Assembly (NCBI GenBank): GCA_018334775.1
Contig: JAGXLJ010000001.1
Coordinates: forward strand, 1-27,432
DNA length: 27,432 bases
Source of the DNA: Halodesulfurarchaeum sp.
GTDB lineage: Archaea; Halobacteriota; Halobacteria; Halobacteriales; Halobacteriaceae
Direction: 5' to 3'
Shown: positions 1-7,181 of the stretch, one piece after another
How the letters are laid out: each line of letters begins with the position of its first letter
How positions within the stretch are numbered: the stretch's first letter is position 1
The notes under the pieces: generated by a model
Databases searched by the model: none
What the model was told of the DNA's origin: nothing
What the model saw: only the letters and a program-made list of their open reading frames with translations
Made by a program: the position numbers and the translations under genes

Positions 1-831
1 GGGGATCACCGTGATGAACACGTCGCCTTTTGCGGACGCCTCGGCCATCGGGAGCACTTCGTAGCCCTCCATGTGGGCTTCGAGTGCCTGTCGCGGGTCG
101 ATCTCAGTGACGACTACTGAGGCGTTCTGGCCTGCTGCCTTCTTCGCGACCCCACGGCCACACTGGCCGTACCCCGCGACAACGACCGTCTTGCCCGCCC
201 ACGAGAGGTTTGTCGTCATCGCGATGCTGGAAAGTGAGGCCTCACCCGTGCCATGGACGTTGTCGAAGAGCCGCTTCATCGGCGTGTCGTTCACGGCGAA
301 TACCGGGTACTCCAGCGCGCCGTCGGCGTCCATCGAGCGGAGCCGATGCACGCCGGTGGTCGTCTCCTCGGAGCCGCCGATGATCGAGTCGATCAGGTCG
401 GGATGTTCCTGGTGAATTCGGAAGACTAGATCGCCACCGTCGTCGACTGTCACATCTGGCTCTTGGGCGATGACGGCTTCGATGGCGTCGTAATACCCCG
501 CCTCGTCGACCCCGTGTTCGGCATACGAGGTGATCGCGTCGTGGTCGTCCAGCGCGGCGCTCACGTCGTCATGAGTCGAAAGTGGGTTACACCCGGTGAT
601 GGCGATCTCCGCCCCGCCAGCAGCCAGGGCTTCGACGAGAGCCGCAGTCTTTGCCTCCACGTGGAGGGCCATGCCGATGGTGTAGCTATCGAACGGTTGA
701 TCGGCTTCGAAATCCGCTCGCAACGACTGGACGATCGGCATATGTTCGAACGCCCAGTCGATTTTCGATCGGCCGTCTTCGACCTGACCCTCGACGTCCG
801 AGAGCCGGTCGCTGATCGGGGATGCTGTCAT
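1..831 (-). CDS. ahcY: AhcY-family hydrolase, likely S-inosyl/S-adenosylhomocysteine hydrolase (3' end outside window)
   Basis: Only the first 277 codons are present; the gene continues past base 1. The family releases homocysteine from its nucleoside thioether using a bound NAD, clearing the product of SAM-dependent methylation. Visible features are the N-terminal substrate motif H57-V-E59-A-K61, the stretch [15 protein letters not shown] near 205-219, and the NAD-binding turn GYGQCGRG at about 231-238 followed by VVVTEIDP. Eukaryotic and most bacterial SAH hydrolases read HxTxE or HxTxQ at the first motif; HxExK is the form I associate with inosyl-type substrates. The ATG at 831 was chosen because TTTAAA lies 24-29 bases upstream on the same strand, fitting a leaderless mRNA. 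The gene follows an SAH/MTA deaminase by 44 bases. The family is certain; the substrate is inferred. Confidence 0.93.
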   Translation of the reverse strand, partial: MTASPISDRLSDVEGQVEDGRSKIDWAFEHMPIVQSLRADFEADQPFDSYTIGMALHVEAKTAALVEALAAGGAEIAITGCNPLSTHDDVSAALDDHDAITSYAEHGVDEAGYYDAIEAVIAQEPDVTVDDGGDLVFRIHQEHPDLIDSIIGGSEETTTGVHRLRSMDADGALEYPVFAVNDTPMKRLFDNVHGTGEASLSSIAMTTNLSWAGKTVVVAGYGQCGRGVAKKAAGQNASVVVTEIDPRQALEAHMEGYEVLPMAEASAKGDVFITVIP

Positions 832-854
832 GCTCGAATGGAGGGCCAGCACGC

Positions 855-860
855 TTTAAA
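855..860 (-). promoter_or_regulatory. TATA box for ahcY
   Basis: TTTAAA sits in the 44-base gap after the deaminase gene, 24-29 bases before the ahcY ATG. The spacing suits a leaderless haloarchaeal transcript, so ahcY can be transcribed independently of the gene before it. Confidence 0.55.
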
Positions 861-875
861 CGGTATCGGACCCGG

Positions 876-2162
876 TCAGGCCCGCTCGGCCAATCGCGCG
901 GCCCGTTCCTCTGCGCCTTCTCGCACGGCTGTTTCGTCAAGCACCGACACCTCACGATCAGTCATGAGGGGCTGGCCGTCCACTATCGTGTGGCGGACAT
1001 CGCTGCCTGTGGCTGCATAGACCAGGTGAGATGGGTATTTGTGAACTGGCGTCAGGCGCGGGTCCTGGAAATCGACCACGATCAAGTCGGCCGCTGCGCC
1101 TGCCTCGATGCGACCGCCAGGGAGCCCGAGCGCTCGGGCACCACCCTCGGTGGCCATCCGAATGACCGCTTCGGCAGGGACTGCACTGGCATCATCCGCC
1201 GCCAGTTTTCCGAGCAGTGCCGCGTCCCGCATCTCGCCGAACATGTCCATATCGTTGTTCGATGCGGCCCCGTCCGTTCCAAGCGCCAGCGGGACTCCAG
1301 CTGCTCCCAACCGCTCGACCTGGGCCATTCCGGAGGCGAGTTTCATGTTCGAGGCGGGACAATGAACGACTGACGGGGTGCGTTCGGCCAGCAGTTCCAC
1401 CTCCGCCTCATCCAGATGGACGCCATGGGCGAGGAAATCTTGGGATTCGAGGAGCCCCTGTTCGGCGGCGTACTCCAGCGGCCGGAGGCCGTGCTCCTCG
1501 ACAATCGGCTCGACTTCGGCTTCGGTCTCGTTCGCGTGGATGTGAAGTGGAATATCGAGGTCACGTGCGGCTTCGACCGTGTTCCGAAGCGCATCTTCGT
1601 TTACAGTGGTGAGTGAATGCGGTGAGAGCGCCGGGCGGATCCGGTCGGGAGCTGTTTTCTTTGTCCGGCGAGCGAACTCGATTCCTTCTCCGACGTCGGC
1701 TTCGGCGTCCGCGTCGTCCTTGCCGACGGTCACGATGCCATGGGAAAGCCGGGCGCGGAGCCCCGCCTGGTTGACCGCTGTGACGGCCTCGTCCATGTGG
1801 AAATACATGTCCGCGAAGGCGGTGGTGCCAGAGCGGATCATTTCGAGGAGCGCCAGCTCGGTTCCTGCCCGCACGTCTTCGGGTTCGAGTGCGGCCTCGG
1901 CCGGCCAGATGTCCTCTTTGAGCCAATCGTCGAGTGGTTTGTCGTCGGCGTAGCCCCGGAGCAGCGTCATCGCGGCATGGGTATGAGCGTTCACTAGGCC
2001 TGGCATGACGAGCCCGCCTGCGGCAGAGAGGGTCCGGTCACCAGTCAATCCCTGCCCGACGGCCCGTATCTCGCCCTGCGATCGATCGACGAGCACGTCT
2101 GCCTGAGAAACCGATCCGTCGGGGTGGAGGACGTGCCCGTCGGTCAGTGCGATAGTCGACAT
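876..2162 (-). CDS. mtaD: 5'-methylthioadenosine / S-adenosylhomocysteine deaminase (amidohydrolase family)
   Basis: 428 aa, the usual length for this metal-dependent amidohydrolase family, which deaminates the adenine ring of SAH, methylthioadenosine or 5'-deoxyadenosine to the inosine form. Metal and substrate residues visible in order: H60-T-H62 in VNAHTH, H182 in SPHS, H207-I-H209 followed by N-E212, H246 in AHGVH and D297 in GTDGAASNN. The start at 2162 gives [12 protein letters not shown], a normal amidohydrolase N-terminus. A longer frame to 2243 adds a basic stretch that lies over the hisG promoter region and was not used. The next gene in the same direction is an AhcY-family hydrolase, so the two products probably act in sequence. 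Which nucleoside is preferred cannot be read from the sequence. Confidence 0.93.
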   Translation of the reverse strand: MSTIALTDGHVLHPDGSVSQADVLVDRSQGEIRAVGQGLTGDRTLSAAGGLVMPGLVNAHTHAAMTLLRGYADDKPLDDWLKEDIWPAEAALEPEDVRAGTELALLEMIRSGTTAFADMYFHMDEAVTAVNQAGLRARLSHGIVTVGKDDADAEADVGEGIEFARRTKKTAPDRIRPALSPHSLTTVNEDALRNTVEAARDLDIPLHIHANETEAEVEPIVEEHGLRPLEYAAEQGLLESQDFLAHGVHLDEAEVELLAERTPSVVHCPASNMKLASGMAQVERLGAAGVPLALGTDGAASNNDMDMFGEMRDAALLGKLAADDASAVPAEAVIRMATEGGARALGLPGGRIEAGAAADLIVVDFQDPRLTPVHKYPSHLVYAATGSDVRHTIVDGQPLMTDREVSVLDETAVREGAEERAARLAERA

Positions 2163-2241
2163 GGCCGCCGGTTCGGGTTGGGCTGCCCTGAATCTGCCGT
2201 TTGCCCACTTCCGCGCCCTGGCTGCAAGCCGATGGAAACGC

Positions 2242-2247
2242 AAATAC
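2242..2247 (+). promoter_or_regulatory. Probable TATA box for hisG
   Basis: AAATAC lies 25-30 bases before the ATG at 2272 in an otherwise GC-rich divergent gap. The position is right for a leaderless hisG transcript; the match to the consensus is moderate. Confidence 0.35.
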
Positions 2248-2271
2248 GCGCGCCCCGTCTACGGACCAGCA

Positions 2272-3120
2272 ATGCGTATTGCGATACCGAACAAAGGTCG
2301 ACTCCACGAACCAGCAGTCGATCTCCTCGACCGGGCGGGTATCCACATCGTCGACGGCGAGGACCGACAGTTGTACGCCGATACAGTCGATCCCGACATC
2401 ACGGTCCTGTTCGCTCGGGCGGCCGACATCCCCGAGTACATCGCCGACGGCGCGGCCGATCTTGGCATTACTGGGTTCGATCAGGCCCAGGAGGCTGACT
2501 GTGACGTCGTCGAACCGCTCCTCGATCTCGAATTCGGTCAGTGTCGGATCGTCGTCGCCGCTCCCGAGAACGGCGAAATCACTGAGATATCGGATCTTGA
2601 CGGCAAGACCGTGGCGACGGAGTTCCCACACATTACCGAACAACACTTCGAGGCGGCCGGTGTCGACGCCGAGATCGTCGAGGTCTCGGGTGCGACCGAA
2701 CTCACCCCCCACGTCGAAATGGCGGATGGGATCGTCGACATCACGAGTACGGGGACCACGTTGGCGGTCAACCGTCTCGGCGTCATCGATGAAGTCCTGG
2801 AGAGCTCCGCGCACCTCTTCGCCCACGAGGATGTTTCAAACGACCGCAAAACCTCCGAGATCGATCGGGCTCTCGAATCCGTGTTGTCGGCGGAGGGCCG
2901 TCGCTACATTATGCTCAACGCCCCGGAATCCAACCTGGACCGGATCAAAGAAGTGATTCCCGGGATGGGCGGTCCAACCGTGATGGACATCGCGGGAACC
3001 GACCAAGTCGCCGTGCATGCGGTGGTGCGCGACGATGAAGTGTTCAGGTCAGTCACAAAGCTGAAGGCCGAAGGCGCGACCGACATCCTCGTGACCGAAA
3101 TCGAACGGTTAGTCGAGTAG
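2272..3120 (+). CDS. hisG: ATP phosphoribosyltransferase, long form
   Basis: 282 aa. It catalyses the first step of histidine synthesis, joining ATP and PRPP to phosphoribosyl-ATP in the cytoplasm. The N-terminus [11 protein letters not shown] is typical, GITGFD falls near 65-70, and the PRPP-binding segment runs about 139-164 ([19 protein letters not shown], then STGTTL). Residues from about 205 to 282 form the ACT-like C-terminal domain that allows histidine feedback, so this is the long HisZ-independent type. The upstream frame to 2161 was rejected: it would start inside the divergent deaminase gene, and the ATG at 2272 has a promoter-like box at the correct distance. No other his gene lies in the window. 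It converges on the TBP gene with 15 bases between the stop codons. Confidence 0.96.
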   Translation: MRIAIPNKGRLHEPAVDLLDRAGIHIVDGEDRQLYADTVDPDITVLFARAADIPEYIADGAADLGITGFDQAQEADCDVVEPLLDLEFGQCRIVVAAPENGEITEISDLDGKTVATEFPHITEQHFEAAGVDAEIVEVSGATELTPHVEMADGIVDITSTGTTLAVNRLGVIDEVLESSAHLFAHEDVSNDRKTSEIDRALESVLSAEGRRYIMLNAPESNLDRIKEVIPGMGGPTVMDIAGTDQVAVHAVVRDDEVFRSVTKLKAEGATDILVTEIERLVE

Positions 3121-3135
3121 CGATCGGGACCAGCG

Positions 3136-3696
3136 TTATTCAAGCAGGCCGAGTTCTTCGAGTCGCGAGACGATCTTGTCGACGGCGTGTTCGGCGTCCT
3201 TGGGGCGTTTACCGCCCGTGATCACGAGTTTCCCACTGCCAAAGAGCAGCGCGACGACCTCCGGCTCGTCGAGGCGATAGACCAGACCGGGGAACTGCTC
3301 GGGCTCGTACTCGATGTTCTCCAGGCCCAGCCCGATGGCGATGGCGTTGAGGTTGAGCTGGCGGCCCAGATCCGCGCTGGTGACGATGTTCTGGACGACG
3401 ATTTCGGGATCGTCCTCGACCTGAATGGAGAGATCGCGAAGCTTGTCGAAAACGATGTGGAGACTTTCGTGGACGTCGTCCGTGCTTTTCGCGCCGGTAC
3501 AGACGATCTTCCCGGAGCGGAAGATGAGTGCGGCGGATTTTGGTTCCTGGGTCCGGTAGACCAGACCGGGGAACTGCTCAGGATCGTAATCCGCCCCTTC
3601 GAGATCCATGGCGACCGACTGGAGATCGAGCTCCTGCCCGATCCCGGTCGACGCGACCACGTTCTCGATGTTGATGGTTTCCTTGGGATCAGTCAT
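3136..3696 (-). CDS. tbp: TATA-box binding protein (general transcription factor TBP)
   Basis: 186 aa, normal for archaeal TBP. It binds the TATA box and, with TFB, recruits RNA polymerase. The saddle-shaped internal duplication is plain: QFPGLVYR...SGKIVCTGAK at about 41-70 and QFPGLVYR...SGKLVITGGK at about 134-163, each preceded by a strand-helix unit (NIENVVAS and VQNIVTSADL). The C-terminus ends EELGLLE without the long acidic tail seen in some archaea. The ATG at 3696 follows an unusually AT-rich promoter region. Haloarchaea often carry several TBP paralogues; from sequence alone I cannot say whether this is the housekeeping copy, but its core-gene surroundings favour that. Confidence 0.97.
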   Translation of the reverse strand: MTDPKETINIENVVASTGIGQELDLQSVAMDLEGADYDPEQFPGLVYRTQEPKSAALIFRSGKIVCTGAKSTDDVHESLHIVFDKLRDLSIQVEDDPEIVVQNIVTSADLGRQLNLNAIAIGLGLENIEYEPEQFPGLVYRLDEPEVVALLFGSGKLVITGGKRPKDAEHAVDKIVSRLEELGLLE

Positions 3697-3701
3697 ATGC
3701 G

Positions 3702-3732
3702 TTTTAAGGCTTGTATTTAAACCTTATAAATA
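3702..3732 (-). promoter_or_regulatory. AT-rich promoter region of tbp with inverted repeat
   Basis: Read on the minus strand, this stretch has TTTATAAGG (3730 to 3722) and TTTAAATAC (3721 to 3713) just before the tbp ATG at 3696. The arms TAAGG (3705-3709) and CCTTA (3722-3726) form an inverted repeat around TTTAAA. On the plus strand TATAAATA (3725-3732) could also direct rightward transcription of the methyltransferase gene. Confidence 0.5.
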
Positions 3733-3834
3733 TTTGCAGTGCATGGGGAGTATGCCTGTTTGTTGATTGGTCGGCAGACTATTGTTTGCTACGCAACCGA
3801 TACGCTCAGGGGTGTGGCCCGTTTCCACCCAGGC

Positions 3835-4809
3835 GTGTACGTGCTGGAGTTCGCGGGTGAGGACGATCAGTTCGCGGCGGCGGAAGCCAGAGCTGCTGCG
3901 ACGGACGTCTCGGTCCTTGCTCCAGGTATTGGGACGGCCTCGGCAGTCGATCGCGAGCGGGTTACCGGTCTCGCGTTCACTCGCCGGGTAAGCGAACTAG
4001 TGGGCCAAACCCGGGACGGTGGTGACGGACTTGTGTCGATCCTCGAAGCAGCGCCGGTCAAGCGATCCGGAACGGTCGCTGTTCGGGCCAGAGACGTGAG
4101 AGGAACGGCCGGGATCGATACCCAGGCGGTCGAACGGCAACTCGGCCAATCGCTCGTCGATCGGGGGTTCGAGGTTGATCTTACCGATCCGGAGCAAACA
4201 CTTTCGGCCCTGTTCGCCGACGATCTGGCGGTTCTCGGCTGGGAGGTCGCAACCTCCGACCGGGGATACGGCGATCGGACCCCGACCGATCGCCCCTTTT
4301 TCCAGCCGGGGAGCATGGACCCCCTTTTGGCCCGCGCTGTGGCGAACTTGGCCCGAACTGAGCCGGGTGACCGCGTCCTCGATCCCATGTGTGGAACAGG
4401 CGGCGTACTCATCGAGGCGGGCCTGCTCGGGGGCCAGCCCATCGGATTCGATGCTCAGGAGAAGATGGTTCGAGGTGCCCGGACGAACCTTCGGGCAGCG
4501 CTCGGTGTCTCACCCCACCTTGCCCAGGGGGATGGGACCGCCCTCCCACTCCCGGACAACAGCGTCGATGCTGTCGTCTTCGATGCGCCGTACGGCCGCC
4601 AATCGAAAATCGCGTCCCACGGGCTTGAGGAGTTGATCCAGGGCGCATTCCAGGAAGCCGCAAGAGTCGGTACCCGGGCGGTTGTCGTGGCCGATAGGGG
4701 GTACGACACGCTCGCCAGGGCGGCCGGCTGGACCGTCACGGAGAAACACCAGCGACGCGTCCACCGGTCGCTCACCCGGCACATCCACGTGCTGACTCAC
4801 GAGCACTGA
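3835..4809 (+). CDS. trmG10: tRNA (guanine-10-N2) methyltransferase, THUMP-domain type
   Basis: 324 aa from GTG 3835. The family methylates G10 in the tRNA core using SAM. An N-terminal THUMP-like region covers about residues 40-140. The Rossmann methyltransferase domain has motif I D183-PMCGTGG-190 and motif IV D250-A-P-Y253-G. The second position of motif IV is Ala, where D/N-P-P-Y is usual. The start was chosen because MYVLEFAGEDDQFAAAEA looks like a natural N-terminus, while the in-frame GTG at 3739 lies only about 7 bases past TATAAATA and would precede any start site driven by it; that extension also adds 32 residues of unconvincing sequence. The stop TGA directly abuts the stop of the opposing rfc gene. 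Confidence 0.85.
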   Translation: MYVLEFAGEDDQFAAAEARAAATDVSVLAPGIGTASAVDRERVTGLAFTRRVSELVGQTRDGGDGLVSILEAAPVKRSGTVAVRARDVRGTAGIDTQAVERQLGQSLVDRGFEVDLTDPEQTLSALFADDLAVLGWEVATSDRGYGDRTPTDRPFFQPGSMDPLLARAVANLARTEPGDRVLDPMCGTGGVLIEAGLLGGQPIGFDAQEKMVRGARTNLRAALGVSPHLAQGDGTALPLPDNSVDAVVFDAPYGRQSKIASHGLEELIQGAFQEAARVGTRAVVVADRGYDTLARAAGWTVTEKHQRRVHRSLTRHIHVLTHEH

Positions 4810-5847
4810 TCAGGGCGTCTCAACCGGCGAATCCAGATTCGCCGCCGGGTCAAGCATGGACAACAGGTGACTGAGGTGGATTCGGTTACTGGTGCCCTGG
4901 GTCAGGTCGAACTCGATCTGCCCGGCGACGGTGTGGACCCGGGCCAACCGGTCCCCGCTGTACCGTGTCCGTGCGGCGTCCATGATTTCTTCGAGGAGTT
5001 CCTCGCCGGACCGGCCTTCGTCAACGAGTAAGTCATCAAGGATCGAACGGGCGTCCTGGAAATCGCCGTCCTCGGCAGCCGCGAGCATCGCTTCGATGCG
5101 GTTGTCCAGCCCGACGTGTTTGAGCGGCTCTAACACGTTCGTCCCCGACAACTCGCCGTTCGCCTCAGCAGCAGTTTGGGCTGCCAGGATCGCCTCTCTG
5201 AGATCCCCTTCGGCATAGGACGCCAGATAGGAGAGTCCTTCCTCGTCTGCAGGTACGCCCTCTGCGTCAGCGATTGCGGCCAGAACCGAGACTGTTTCCT
5301 CCCGCGTGGGCGCACGCATTGGGATCGGGACACACCGCGAGCGGATCGGGGCGATCAGCTTACTCGGCTGGCGCGTGGTGATGATGAACTGTGTCGCCTC
5401 GTAGTACTGCTCCATCACCCGGCGAAGGGCCTGCTGGAAGTCTTCCCTGATCGCCTCGGCGTTGTCGAGGAGAATTGTGTTGTACGAGCCGGAAACCGGT
5501 GGGTGGCTTGCCGACTCGGTCAGCACGTAGTTGATCAGATCGGCTTTCGAGGAGTTTCGCTTTCGCTTCGGGGTGATGAACCGCTCGAACCTGGGGTCAG
5601 TGCTCAGTTCTTTTTTCGTCAGCCCGAAGAAATCGGCCACGTTGATCTCGATGAGATCACCTTCCGCGTCCTCGTGGGCCGCGTCTGCGAGAGCGCGCAC
5701 GGCGGCGGTTTTCCCCACGCCCGGTGGGCCATGAACGACGAGATTGAACGGATCTGACACGGCGTCCTGGAGCCGCTCGCGTACCGACTCCTGGGGAATG
5801 TCCCCGATTTCGGGGGCGTAACCGTCGATCCAGAGGGGCCGCTCCAT
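4810..5847 (-). CDS. rfcC: Replication factor C small subunit paralogue (clamp loader)
   Basis: 345 aa AAA+ ATPase of the sliding-clamp loader, which opens PCNA and places it on primed DNA. Walker A is G40-PPGVGKT-47. The Walker B region reads ILLDNAEAI: D128 is kept but the catalytic Glu of DEAD is replaced by Asn129. The arginine-finger SRC motif (S170-R-C172) is intact, and the C-terminal collar extends to 345. This pattern fits the second small subunit of haloarchaea rather than the main one. A long in-frame extension upstream to 6741 crosses the rnz gene on the other strand and is not real; MERPLWIDGYAPEIGDI is a standard RFC start. Its stop abuts that of the tRNA methyltransferase. The other RFC subunits are not in the window. 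Confidence 0.92.
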   Translation of the reverse strand: MERPLWIDGYAPEIGDIPQESVRERLQDAVSDPFNLVVHGPPGVGKTAAVRALADAAHEDAEGDLIEINVADFFGLTKKELSTDPRFERFITPKRKRNSSKADLINYVLTESASHPPVSGSYNTILLDNAEAIREDFQQALRRVMEQYYEATQFIITTRQPSKLIAPIRSRCVPIPMRAPTREETVSVLAAIADAEGVPADEEGLSYLASYAEGDLREAILAAQTAAEANGELSGTNVLEPLKHVGLDNRIEAMLAAAEDGDFQDARSILDDLLVDEGRSGEELLEEIMDAARTRYSGDRLARVHTVAGQIEFDLTQGTSNRIHLSHLLSMLDPAANLDSPVETP

Positions 5848-5910
5848 CGCCGGAACATACCCGTTCGGCCGGTAAGAATCGGTCGATTCGACGGGGCACT
5901 CCGAAGCGGG

Positions 5911-5916
5911 TATACC
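5911..5916 (+). promoter_or_regulatory. Possible TATA box for rnz
   Basis: TATACC lies 22-27 bases before the ATG of the RNase Z gene in the 90-base divergent gap with rfcC. The position is right but the box is short. Confidence 0.3.
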
Positions 5917-5937
5917 GGGACCGGCCGAAACGGGAGT

Positions 5938-6867
5938 ATGACGCTTCGAATGACGTTTCTGGGGACCAGTGGGGCAATCCCGACGACGGCCCGCAATCCC
6001 AGTTCTATCTTTTGCAGACGGGCCGGTGAGGCCTTCCTCTTCGACGTTGGCGAGGGCACCCAGCGCCAGATGATGCGGTTTGGCACTGGCTTCGACGTCG
6101 ATGCGATCTTTCTGACCCACGTTCACGGGGATCACGTCCTTGGACTTCCGGGCCTCGTCCAGACTTGGGAGTTCAACGAGCGGACCGACCCCTTGGTCGT
6201 CTACACGCCACCGGGGACGCGAAGTCGGGTGGTCGATTTGATCTATGCGATCACCGACGAACCCGATTACCCGGTCACCGTCGAGGAGGTCGACCCTGGG
6301 ACGACGATTCGGGAGCGACCGGAGTACGAGATCCGAACTATCGCGACTGAGCACCACACGCCTGCAGTCGGCTACGCGCTCGTGGAAGCCGATCGGAAAG
6401 GGCGCTTCGACCGGGACCGGGCCGAGGAACTCGGTGTTCCGGCCGGGCCGATGTTCTCTACCCTCCACGACGGTCACCCTGTGGAACTCGAGGACGGTAC
6501 TGTTGTCGAGCCCGATCAGGTCGTTGGCCCGCCCAGACCAGGTCGAACCGTCGTCTACACGGGTGATACGCGTCCCACAAAAGCCGTTGAACGGGCCGCT
6601 GACGGCGCGGATCTGCTCGTTCACGATGCAACCTTCGCGGACACCGAAGCTGACAGGGCGCGAGAAACCGGTCATTCGACGGCCCGAGAAAGCGGTCGTA
6701 TTGCACGAACCGCGGCAGCAAAACAACTCGCATTGACCCACATATCCCCACGGTACGCCGGTGAAACGGGGACACTCCTACAGCAAGCCAAAGACGCCTT
6801 CGACGGCATGGTCCGAGTCGCCGAAGACGGCCAGACTATCGAGGTTCCCTATCCCGAGGAGCGTTAA
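5938..6867 (+). CDS. rnz: Ribonuclease Z (tRNA 3' endonuclease)
   Basis: 309 aa, the short single-domain form. It cuts tRNA precursors after the discriminator base so that CCA can be added. The metallo-beta-lactamase signature is H61-V-H63-G-D65-H66. Further zinc ligands are H139 or H140 in EHHTP, D210 in YTGDTRP and H268 in LTHISPRY. The segment around residues 165-185 (LGVPAGPMFSTLHDG) matches the region following the exosite in this family. The ATG at 5938 gives MTLRMTFLGTSGAIPT, the normal N-terminus; a second in-frame ATG at codon 5 is less likely. The stop TAA (6865-6867) overlaps the opposing fixX stop, giving a shared TTAA. Confidence 0.96.
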   Translation: MTLRMTFLGTSGAIPTTARNPSSIFCRRAGEAFLFDVGEGTQRQMMRFGTGFDVDAIFLTHVHGDHVLGLPGLVQTWEFNERTDPLVVYTPPGTRSRVVDLIYAITDEPDYPVTVEEVDPGTTIRERPEYEIRTIATEHHTPAVGYALVEADRKGRFDRDRAEELGVPAGPMFSTLHDGHPVELEDGTVVEPDQVVGPPRPGRTVVYTGDTRPTKAVERAADGADLLVHDATFADTEADRARETGHSTARESGRIARTAAAKQLALTHISPRYAGETGTLLQQAKDAFDGMVRVAEDGQTIEVPYPEER

Positions 6868-7181
6868 CCGTACCGATAGGTCATGCCCGTCCCATTGGGT
6901 GGGTTCTCCCAGATGACGTTGTCATAGGGACAGGCCCAGCGGCAGCTCCCACATTCCAGACAGTTCTCGTAGGCGATCAACGGGACGCCGTCTTCATCGC
7001 CCTCGTTGCGCCAGACGTTCGCCGGACAGACCGAGACACAGTCGTAGGTCTCACAGTCCAGGCAGGTCTCGTCCTCGAAGACGCCGAGATGGGAGTCCTC
7101 GTGGTCGGTGTACTTGTTCGCGTAGAGGCGGTCCTCGATGCTCGGTCGCTCGATCTCGGGGGTTTTGGGGTGTGCGCTCAT
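6864..7181 (-). CDS. fixX: FixX ferredoxin-like protein, two 4Fe-4S clusters
   Basis: 105 aa and the last gene of the fixABCX operon. It carries eight cysteines in two sets: C40-x2-C43-x4-C48-x3-C52-P and C74-x2-C77-x2-C80-x3-C84-P. The second set is a canonical 4Fe-4S motif; the first has a wider middle spacing, as expected for FixX. The protein relays electrons between the ETF pair and the FixC quinone oxidoreductase. Its ATG overlaps the fixC stop by four bases (ATGA), implying translational coupling. No Shine-Dalgarno sequence is evident ahead of it. The gene ends flush against rnz with overlapping stops. Confidence 0.93.
   Translation of the reverse strand: MSAHPKTPEIERPSIEDRLYANKYTDHEDSHLGVFEDETCLDCETYDCVSVCPANVWRNEGDEDGVPLIAYENCLECGSCRWACPYDNVIWENPPNGTGMTYRYG

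Noticed and set aside
3739..3834. GTG 3739 as start of the tRNA methyltransferase
   Set aside because: It lies too close to TATAAATA to be within a transcript from it, and the 32 extra residues look non-native.
5848..6741. Long N-terminal extension of the RFC subunit
   Set aside because: It is antisense to rnz, has no domain, and MERPLWIDGY is a normal RFC start.
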